From NCBI GenBank assembly GCA_963778675.1, contig CAVZVI010000011.1, positions 1,302,001-1,366,000 of the forward strand: a DNA stretch of 64,000 bases, read 5' to 3'. The translations under genes were made by a program, and so were the position numbers. Below are positions 9,801 to 15,852 of the stretch, in pieces. Position 1 is the first letter of the stretch. Every line of letters begins with the position of its first letter. A model generated the notes under the pieces. The model was given only the letters and a program-made list of their open reading frames with translations, had not been told where the DNA came from and searched no databases. The stretch is from CAWCDJ01 sp963778675. Lineage in GTDB: Bacteria; Acidobacteriota; Terriglobia; Bryobacterales; Bryobacteraceae.

Positions 9801-10253
9801 TCACAGAGCCGAGTCTTCGTCCTCGATGTCCGGCAGGGGCCGGCCTTCGAAGTCCGACGGGGAATATCGCGCTCGCGGATTCGGGCGCCAGCGTTTCAGT
9901 AGCAAGATGAGCAACACGACCCCAAGTACCAGGGCGATCCACGGCACCCAAGGAGTCCACCAGGCGGGTATCGTCCGGGGGTCCACCAGCACTTTGCTGC
10001 CGTAGAGGCCGACATAGGTGTCAAGAATTTCGCGGTCGGATTTGCCGGCCTCGACCCACTTGGCGATTTCCAGCCGCATTTTGACGGCAATCTCGCTTTG
10101 ATGGACCGCGACGGATTCCGTATAGCAACAAGGCGCCAGAACCGCGTGCTCCAGGCGTCCGATCCGGACCTCCTGCTGTTCCGCGGTTTCAGCCACCACG
10201 AGACACGGCGCCAGCGCGAGAAAGAGTAAGGGAATAAATCTTGGAGTTCTCAT
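9801..10253 (-). CDS. CcmH-like cytochrome c maturation protein
   Basis: Periplasmic, membrane-anchored thiol protein that in the family handles the apocytochrome haem-binding motif. I place the start at 10253 because GGTGGA lies seven bases upstream and the protein then opens with a signal peptide (MRTPRFIPLLFLALAPCLVVA); an ATG 13 codons earlier has no such site. The body has the family pattern of helices ending in ILDTYVGLYGSKVL, one C-terminal membrane helix near residues 100-120, and an acidic tail. The usual CxxC is replaced by a vicinal pair, APCCY, a variant I believe occurs outside Proteobacteria. No other ccm gene is in the window. Confidence 0.78.
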   Translation of the reverse strand: MRTPRFIPLLFLALAPCLVVAETAEQQEVRIGRLEHAVLAPCCYTESVAVHQSEIAVKMRLEIAKWVEAGKSDREILDTYVGLYGSKVLVDPRTIPAWWTPWVPWIALVLGVVLLILLLKRWRPNPRARYSPSDFEGRPLPDIEDEDSAL

Positions 10254-10384
10254 ATCATTTCCACCGGCATAGAAGCATAGATAACGGCTCAATCGATCAC
10301 AGGATCAGAAATCGAAACATCCGCCGCAGCAGATCCGGGAACACCGAATGGAGCGGTACTCGATGCCCGGATGCACATGAGGCG

Positions 10385-11074
10385 TCAGGGGCAGCCGCAA
10401 GGTCCACCTCCGCTACTCCCCCGATGAATTGCCCCGAACACTCGCCGGGCGGCGTCGAGGGCTATACGCTCCATATCCGAGCCGGCCCGGCTTACACCAA
10501 GCGCGCGTAATGTGACGAGGAAATCGCGATGACTGCGCCCTCGCCGGTAAGACGGTTCCCGCCGGGGATGTCTGAGCACGGCGTGTGCGAGATCCTGGTC
10601 GAAGTCAACGAGCAGGGTCCCGTGGACGAGCACAGCTTTCCACCGGCGCGCCTGGGCATTCCCTGAGATTTTCCGATCTCCCACAACCACATCCGACGTT
10701 CCCTCCGGCCTTCCGACCACGCCGCAGGCGTCGAGGATCGCGCAAATAAGATCGATACCCGGACGAAAACTCGCCTTCAGGTCCAGGGTCGCCGGCGCCG
10801 GCGTCACCAGAGAGTAATTCAACACGTCTCCGGTCTGGAGAACCGCACCTCCCCCGGTGGAGCGCTTGAGCACATCCACCCCAAGGCGCATGCACGCTTC
10901 GGCATCCACGGCCTGTTCCGGCCGCTCGCTGGAGCCCAGAACAACCGCGGGCGGACCTCCCCACCAGAACCGCAGACGGCGGACCCCGGTCGCCGCGGCC
11001 GACCGGGCCGCTGCGTCATCCATGGCCAGGTTATCCGCCACGGTCGGGGCCGACATCCACACAACTTCCATCAT
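10385..11074 (-). CDS. Short lipoate-protein ligase (LplA-like)
   Basis: 229 residues of the biotin/lipoate ligase fold. The motif STGGGAVLQTGDVLNYS and the lipoyl-AMP-binding lysine in GDRKISGNAQ are both present, so it should be active. It lacks the C-terminal accessory domain of E. coli-type LplA, like the short ligases sLplA/LipM. The start ATG (11074) overlaps the stop of the DGC gene before it (ATGA). The obvious substrate is the lipoyl domain encoded at 12212-13057 in the same operon. The C-terminus ends in a Gly-rich stretch with two cysteines (GGGPCGCP). Confidence 0.88.
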   Translation of the reverse strand: MMEVVWMSAPTVADNLAMDDAAARSAAATGVRRLRFWWGGPPAVVLGSSERPEQAVDAEACMRLGVDVLKRSTGGGAVLQTGDVLNYSLVTPAPATLDLKASFRPGIDLICAILDACGVVGRPEGTSDVVVGDRKISGNAQARRWKAVLVHGTLLVDFDQDLAHAVLRHPRREPSYRRGRSHRDFLVTLRALGVSRAGSDMERIALDAARRVFGAIHRGSSGGGPCGCP

Positions 11075-11772
11075 TTCAATGGCCTGGCACCGCTTCTGAA
11101 CTCCCGGTACGCGGTGAGCAAAGCGCTCCGATACCCGGCTTCTTCCTCCGGCAGGATACGGTGGTAGATCTTTACGGCTTCGAGCAACGCCGCACAGCCG
11201 GCCGCGTCCGCGGAAATGTCGCGTCCGGCGCATTGTTCGAAGATCAGCGCCAGACCGGGAATGCTGACAGCGGCCCCACCGATCATCAGCATCCCGCCCA
11301 GAGTGGGGCTCGAGCACGAACACTGCGCCCCGGTCGTCCCAGTTGCCGCGGGGTCGTGCGGCTCCGCATCCGCCAGGACGGTGTCGACCTCGGCCGCAAT
11401 CCGCTCGGCGACTGCCCAAACCGCTTCCTTGTCCGGTTGCCCGGAGTCGCGGCACGAGCAATGGCAATCCGCCGCCCGGGTTCCCAGAATAGCGGTCACT
11501 ACCAATGCAGAACTGACGGGGCCGCTGTGGGTTTCCGTACCCCACTTGGCGCACTGTTTCTCGCACCCGTCGATGGTGATGGTCGGATGAGTTTTGGCGA
11601 AGTTCCTCTCGGCCTCGTTTCCGGCCAGGAAAAGCGGCAAGCAGAGGGTAACCGTCGCCTGGGGGCGCAACAGTTCGAGCACTCTGCGCGTCGCCAGGCG
11701 CGAGATCGTCCCCTCGGGAATGGCCTCACCGCTGCAGGAAATGATGCCGACTTTCGTGACCTCCGCGCTCAC
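11071..11772 (-). CDS. DGC-domain putative zinc-binding protein, with extra cysteine clusters
   Basis: 233 residues. The N-terminal 110 residues are a DGC domain: IISCSG (Cys13), then TIDGCEKQCAKWG with Asp68-Gly69-Cys70 and Cys74. Beyond it come two clusters absent from the sister proteins: Cys103, Cys105 and Cys107 (DCHCSC) and Cys151, Cys153 (QCSCS). DGC proteins are annotated as putative zinc-binding with no proven reaction. The gene overlaps lplA by four bases and the next DGC gene by about four, so it is firmly inside the operon. The extra thiols could bind a cluster or carry sulfane sulfur; that is inference. Confidence 0.82.
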   Translation of the reverse strand: MSAEVTKVGIISCSGEAIPEGTISRLATRRVLELLRPQATVTLCLPLFLAGNEAERNFAKTHPTITIDGCEKQCAKWGTETHSGPVSSALVVTAILGTRAADCHCSCRDSGQPDKEAVWAVAERIAAEVDTVLADAEPHDPAATGTTGAQCSCSSPTLGGMLMIGGAAVSIPGLALIFEQCAGRDISADAAGCAALLEAVKIYHRILPEEEAGYRSALLTAYREFRSGARPLK

Positions 11773-12197
11773 CGGACAACCTCCTCAGCGCCGCCGATAC
11801 GCGCCGCTTCGCACGCGGCGGATTCGGCGATCTCCCGTGTGATAACCCAGCCGTCATCGGTCAACGCGGTCGCGGTGCCTGGCTTCGCGCCACGGTGGCT
11901 CCTGAACGCTTCAGCCACCTGGATCGCCTTGGCAACGCGCCCGCCGGCCATGGCGACATTCTTCTCCGAGCATGCCTTGGCGCACCCGTCGATCGTGATG
12001 CAGGCGTGACTTCGCACCGCAGCCACCGCTTCCGAATCTCCTTTCACCAACAAAGCCAGGCACAGCGTACCCGTTCTTTCCGGCGCCAACTCACCGGTCA
12101 CCAGGTAGGTGGCTTCGCGGCTCATCAGGCCATGCACCTTGCCGATGCCGCTGCACGGGATGACCAGCACGGAATTCTCAGCAGCCTCATTCCTCAT
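11769..12197 (-). CDS. DGC-domain putative zinc-binding protein, single domain
   Basis: 142 residues, essentially one DGC domain. Cys15 lies in LVIPCSGIG; Cys66 and Asp70-Gly71-Cys72 with Cys76 lie in ACITIDGCAKACSEKN. No signal peptide or membrane segment, so cytoplasmic. I chose the ATG at 12197, which lies 14 bases behind the lipoyl-fusion gene; longer openings upstream are out of frame with that gene's coding sequence. It overlaps the next DGC gene. It is a paralogue of its two neighbours, and nothing shows whether the three bind the same ligand. Confidence 0.82.
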   Translation of the reverse strand: MRNEAAENSVLVIPCSGIGKVHGLMSREATYLVTGELAPERTGTLCLALLVKGDSEAVAAVRSHACITIDGCAKACSEKNVAMAGGRVAKAIQVAEAFRSHRGAKPGTATALTDDGWVITREIAESAACEAARIGGAEEVVR

Positions 12198-12211
12198 TCG
12201 TCGTCTTTCTC

Positions 12212-13057
12212 CTATTCCTCCGCTGCCTTGCGTTTGACGGTTTCGGAATACGCGGTGGGGTCCAGAAGCAGTTCCTGGTCCTGGGGCCAGGCTGTCAATC
12301 TCAACTCCACCAGCCATCCGGCGCCGTAAGGATCCTCGTTGATGAGTCCGGGGTTGTCGATCACGGCGGGATTCACGGCAACCACCGTGCCGCTGACCGG
12401 CGCGATGATTTCGAAGACAGCCTTGGCCGACTCGGCAGTTCCCAATTCGCCAAACTGCTCCACGGCAGCGTCGATCTTGGGCGGATCGAAGTAGCTGATG
12501 TCGGTCAGCTTCTGTTGCATGTAATCGGAGATGCCCACGCGCGCCACACCGTCCAATACGCGTGCCCAGACATCGTTCTCGTTGAACGCATAATCCACGA
12601 CGGGAATCCGGAATTCGAACTTGTCGTGGGTTACGATCAGGAACTCGGCCGGCGTCTCGAAATCCGCAGCCGGTTCGACGTCTGCGGCGGGCGCGTTGAG
12701 GTTGCGGACCAGTTCGTCGACGACGGCCTGGGCCAGACTGAAGCCTCCCGGCCCCAGGCTGAGGGACGATTCCAACACCTGGCCGGAGGCCTTGACGGCA
12801 TCCGAAACCAGCACCTTCCGCTCGACCCTTGCATCCAGCCGGGCGGCAAGCCTGGTCGCGCACCGCGTGGAACATCCGTCCACAACAATCAACGAACTCT
12901 CGCTGAGGGCCTTTCTGTAGCGCGCCGGAGCGCGATTCAACAGAACGGGACAGATGATATCGCCGCCGGTGGCTGCGGCGCCGCGTATCGCGACTTCGCG
13001 CGCCACGGAGCCCTCGGGCTTATCCAGACCGTTGCAGGAGAGAATCGCGCGCTTCAT
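12212..13057 (-). CDS. DGC domain fused to a GcvH-type lipoyl domain
   Basis: 281 residues in two parts. Residues 1-115 are a DGC domain with Cys8, Asp60-Gly61-Cys62 and Cys66. Residues about 145-262 match glycine cleavage H protein: DVWARVLDGVARVGISDYMQ, then ESAKAVFEIIAPVSGTVVAV, where Lys212 is the expected lipoylated lysine, and GWLVELRL near the end. No gcvT or gcvP is nearby, so a role in glycine cleavage is unlikely. A lipoyl arm tethered to a thiol-rich domain, next to a ferredoxin and a thioredoxin, points to carrying sulfur or reducing equivalents. The fusion is seen in sequence; the function is inferred. Confidence 0.86.
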   Translation of the reverse strand: MKRAILSCNGLDKPEGSVAREVAIRGAAATGGDIICPVLLNRAPARYRKALSESSLIVVDGCSTRCATRLAARLDARVERKVLVSDAVKASGQVLESSLSLGPGGFSLAQAVVDELVRNLNAPAADVEPAADFETPAEFLIVTHDKFEFRIPVVDYAFNENDVWARVLDGVARVGISDYMQQKLTDISYFDPPKIDAAVEQFGELGTAESAKAVFEIIAPVSGTVVAVNPAVIDNPGLINEDPYGAGWLVELRLTAWPQDQELLLDPTAYSETVKRKAAEE

Positions 13058-13341
13058 TTGGCGGCCGCTCCCTCACGGATCTGTTTGATTCGCGCGATCG
13101 TTTCCGGCTTGCTCGGAAAAGAGATCGCATCCGGTCCGCACGTCTTTGCGCACGCCCGGCAGAACACCACGCAGTTCGTCGGGTTCGCGACGGCCAGTTT
13201 GCGGTCGCCCTCCCGCCGCTCGAAGACGTGATGCGGGCAAAACGTGTCGCACTCCATACAGAAAGTGCACTTGTCATAGTCGATCGTGGGGAACCAGGCG
13301 ATCTGAGCCCGTGGAACTCCCATGAAGGTCGTCTCAGCCAT
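13054..13341 (-). CDS. Two-[4Fe-4S] ferredoxin-type protein
   Basis: 95 residues. Two cluster motifs: Cys25-Cys28-Cys31-Cys35 in CTFCMECDTFCP, and Cys57-Cys61-Cys64-Cys68 in CVVFCRACAKTCG. The second has one extra residue after its first Cys, so cluster 2 may have unusual properties. Cytoplasmic. It overlaps the HdrA-like gene by eight bases and the lipoyl-fusion gene by four, the tightest coupling in the operon. It probably moves electrons between the HdrA-like protein and the lipoyl or DGC partners. Confidence 0.88.
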   Translation of the reverse strand: MAETTFMGVPRAQIAWFPTIDYDKCTFCMECDTFCPHHVFERREGDRKLAVANPTNCVVFCRACAKTCGPDAISFPSKPETIARIKQIREGAAAK

Positions 13342-13711
13342 CTTCTTCCACCCCCATCGCGCGCAGCGCGGAAGCGACCTTCTCGACAGCCTGGTCGGTG
13401 GTCATGTCCCGGATGTCCAGCGGAGTCATGTCGCACTTGACGTCCATTCCCTTTTCGGCGAAGGCGTCGCGGAACATCTTGTATTGCATGTTGGGCGCGC
13501 ACGCCGCGATTACCAGCGGCCGCTTCGCCGCGAGGAAATCGGCCAGAAACCGGTCGCCATCCACCTCGCAGAGCTGAGGGTGGATGACGCCGAACTCGAC
13601 CGGCAGTTCCACACGCGCGCGGTTGATGAAGTCCCAGATATCCATCTTCTCGAAACCCGGGCACTTGCCCGTGCAGACGCACATGAGCAGGCCGGGACGC
13701 TGCCCGGCCAT
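13334..13711 (-). CDS. HdrA N-terminal-like iron-sulfur protein
   Basis: 125 residues. The arrangement CVCTGKC (Cys11, Cys13, Cys17), then HPQLCEVDG (Cys48) and VIAACAPNMQYKMF (Cys71) resembles the N-terminal cluster-binding domain of heterodisulfide reductase subunit A, which holds a [4Fe-4S] cluster ahead of the flavin domain. Here the flavin domain is absent, so this is a free-standing domain. Cys93 is also present. It abuts the thioredoxin gene and overlaps the ferredoxin gene. Assignment rests on the Cys spacing and surrounding residues and is tentative. Confidence 0.65.
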   Translation of the reverse strand: MAGQRPGLLMCVCTGKCPGFEKMDIWDFINRARVELPVEFGVIHPQLCEVDGDRFLADFLAAKRPLVIAACAPNMQYKMFRDAFAEKGMDVKCDMTPLDIRDMTTDQAVEKVASALRAMGVEEDG

Positions 13712-13960
13712 TTAGTTGCCTCCGGCCGGCGTGAGCATTTGCTTGATCTCTTCGACGGAAGGAATACGCCCGGCGGCCTTGACCTGCCCGTCGACGACCA
13801 GCCCCGGTGTCATCAGGATCTGGAATTTCAGGATGTCCTGGACCTGGGTGACTTTCTCGATCTGTGCTTCGATGCCAAGTTCCTGGACCGCCCTTTCGGC
13901 ATTCGCCGTAAGGTCATGGCATCTCTTACATCCGGATCCTAAAATCTGAATTTGAGGCAT
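13712..13960 (-). CDS. Small thioredoxin-fold disulfide protein
   Basis: 82 residues of the 'redox-active disulfide protein 2' type. It begins MPQIQILGSGCKRCHDL with the active-site pair Cys11/Cys14, and has the cis-proline motif MTPGLVVDG. Such minimal thioredoxins are typically cytoplasmic and often sit beside ArsR-type regulators and permeases; here the ArsR gene lies 42 bases upstream. It would keep the cysteines of the DGC and HdrA-like proteins reduced, or exchange disulfides with the lipoyl arm. That role is inferred from context. Confidence 0.88.
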   Translation of the reverse strand: MPQIQILGSGCKRCHDLTANAERAVQELGIEAQIEKVTQVQDILKFQILMTPGLVVDGQVKAAGRIPSVEEIKQMLTPAGGN

Positions 13961-14002
13961 AGGCTTTCTCTTTCACTAGACTTGGCGCTACACGTTAAGT
14001 CT

Positions 14003-14332
14003 CTAACGCAGATTCACCAGGTCCCATTGCTCCTTTGCATTGGTTTCGATCACTTCGCCGACGCAGTCGAAAATCCGCAGCACGCATGGCATTTTGAGGC
14101 GGTAGTACACCTGAAGCCCACGCTTCTCGTCCTGGATGATTCCGGCTCCCTTCAGCACCGACAGGTGCTTGGAAACTGTGGACATATCCGCCCCAATCAT
14201 TTCCGTCAGTTCGCAGACGCAACGTTCCTTCCGGGCAAGCTGCTCGACAATCAGGAGCCGGGAGGAATGGGCTAACGCTTTGAAAACATTAGCGCGGGTT
14301 GCCAGCCGTGCCTGGGTCTTGGCGTCCATCAA
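14003..14332 (-). CDS. ArsR-family transcriptional regulator
   Basis: 109 residues, winged helix. Residues 34-60 carry the sensor motif RCVCEL (Cys38, Cys40) leading into the recognition helix MSTVSKHLSVLKGAG; Cys83 and Cys90 lie in the C-terminal helix. The CVC motif is the metal or metalloid/thiol-sensing site of ArsR/SmtB repressors. It is the first gene of the minus-strand lipoate/DGC operon and faces the ThuA gene across 107 bases that contain a dyad (14350-14366). It most likely represses its own operon and releases in response to a soft metal, metalloid or reactive sulfur. Confidence 0.88.
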   Translation of the reverse strand: MMDAKTQARLATRANVFKALAHSSRLLIVEQLARKERCVCELTEMIGADMSTVSKHLSVLKGAGIIQDEKRGLQVYYRLKMPCVLRIFDCVGEVIETNAKEQWDLVNLR

Positions 14333-14349
14333 TTCTCAGGCTAGCACTA

Positions 14350-14366
14350 TTTGGCCAATTAGCAAA
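14350..14366. promoter_or_regulatory. Candidate ArsR operator
   Basis: Imperfect dyad TTTGGC-CAATT-AGCAAA, five of six pairs symmetric, 18 bases before the arsR start. A TATAGT hexamer on the minus strand (14366-14371) touches its edge and could be the -10 box, so a bound repressor would block transcription. No convincing -35 box was found. Assignment is by position and symmetry. Confidence 0.4.
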
Positions 14367-14439
14367 CTATATAGAAAAACGGCCCTCCCACCGGGTCTCG
14401 CGAGCGCGTTAACATCAAAAGGTCAAAGTTGGAGAGCTC

Positions 14440-15810
14440 ATGCGAACCGTTACCAAGAAACTTCTGATCCCGGCGTCGGCAGCCGTGTTGGCCATCGTTG
14501 CTTTAACATCCGTTGGGGCGCAACAGTCTCCGGATTTCTTCAAGCAGGCTGACTCCAACCAAGACGGGTCCGTCACTCGCGACGAACTGAAAGGCGCCGT
14601 GAAAGCGTGGCTCGGAGGCCACGATCGCGCCACGCAAGAGCAACTGGCGACCGCTCTCGAGGCCGCGTTTCCGGAATCGACCTTCATGGGGATGATCTCT
14701 CCCCCGCAGAGCCGGACTCCGAAACCGGACGACGTCGCGAAGATGATGGCCGCCCTGCCGGCCTCGGCCCCCGCCAGGCCGGCCAGACCGCGCAGGGTGC
14801 TCGTGCTTTGCAAATGCGCCGGGTACGTTCACTCGTGTATTCCGCTGGCGGCGAAAACAGTTGAGGCGCTCGGGGCTAAGACGGGGGCCTGGACGACTGC
14901 GGTCAGCTACGATTCCTCCGTGATCAACGCCGAGAATCTGAAACAATACGATCTCGTGTTCCTGAATAACACGACCGGGTTCTTTCTGGACGACCCGGAT
15001 CCCAAAGTGACCGCTGCTCGAAAGAAAGCGCTGCTCGATTTCGTTCGTTCCGGCAAAGGACTCGCGGGCATTCATGCCGCCGCCGACTCGTACCACCGGT
15101 CCACCGACGGACCGGCGTTCGGCGGGACGTTGGCCTCGGGAATCCTGGCCGCCGCCGACAAGAACGACGACAAAGCGGTCGATGCCCAGGAATTGGATGC
15201 GCTCGCGGACACCTGGTTCGACCGGCTCGATACGGCCCACGCCGGCAAGGTCAGCGTCCAGGATTTCAGGGCCGCGTTTCCGCGCATACTATTGAGCACA
15301 AGGGGAGCACGCCGCTCCGGCCCTCCTGCCCGGCCGGCCCCGAAGACCGGTCCCGATCATCAGATCGGCACGTGGCCGGACTTCAACAAAATGATTGGCG
15401 GGTACTTTAAGTGGCACTGGCTCGACCCGCAGCACATCGTGTACAAAATCGACGATCCCGCAAGTCCCTTGACGGCGATGTTCCGCGGCGGATTCGAGAT
15501 CAACGACGAGACCTATACGTTCGGCATCCGGAGCTGGTCGCGCGAGAACCTGCATGTCCTGGCGAGCATCGACTACTCGAAGATGAGCGAAGCCGACAAG
15601 CTGAAGGAAGACTATCCGCGCGAAGATCACGATTATGGCCTGAGCTGGATTCGCCGTGAAGGCAAAGGGCGCGTGTTTTATATGGCCCACGGCCACGACG
15701 AGCGCGTGTATGCGATGAAGCCGATGCTCGAGCATCTGCTGGCCGGCGTGCAGTACGCACTCGGGGACCTGAAGGCCGATGACTCGCCGAGCGTAAAGCC
15801 AAAGAGATAA
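14440..15810 (+). CDS. Secreted ThuA-fold protein with inserted EF-hands
   Basis: 456 residues. Signal peptide to about residue 27. A canonical EF-hand loop at Asp38-Glu49 (DSNQDGSVTRDE). A ThuA-like (class I amidotransferase-like) domain begins near 118 with RRVLVLCKCAGYVHSC and runs to about 231; it resumes near 308 with GTWPDFNKMIGGYFKWHW and ends with the conserved GKGRVFYMAHGHDE. Between the halves sit a second EF-hand loop (Asp240-Glu251) and a degenerate third (264-275). ThuA proteins are linked to sugar metabolism in some bacteria, but the secreted forms are unassigned. GGAGAG precedes the start. It is divergent from arsR and not obviously related to that operon. Confidence 0.82.
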   Translation: MRTVTKKLLIPASAAVLAIVALTSVGAQQSPDFFKQADSNQDGSVTRDELKGAVKAWLGGHDRATQEQLATALEAAFPESTFMGMISPPQSRTPKPDDVAKMMAALPASAPARPARPRRVLVLCKCAGYVHSCIPLAAKTVEALGAKTGAWTTAVSYDSSVINAENLKQYDLVFLNNTTGFFLDDPDPKVTAARKKALLDFVRSGKGLAGIHAAADSYHRSTDGPAFGGTLASGILAAADKNDDKAVDAQELDALADTWFDRLDTAHAGKVSVQDFRAAFPRILLSTRGARRSGPPARPAPKTGPDHQIGTWPDFNKMIGGYFKWHWLDPQHIVYKIDDPASPLTAMFRGGFEINDETYTFGIRSWSRENLHVLASIDYSKMSEADKLKEDYPREDHDYGLSWIRREGKGRVFYMAHGHDERVYAMKPMLEHLLAGVQYALGDLKADDSPSVKPKR

Positions 15811-15852
15811 GGGTCCTGGATCGAATACAATATTGCGGCAGAGGAGAGGAAA

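Noticed and set aside
12212..13057. Glycine cleavage H protein as the role of the lipoyl fusion
   Set aside because: No gcvT/gcvP is present and the fused and neighbouring proteins are thiol and Fe-S proteins.
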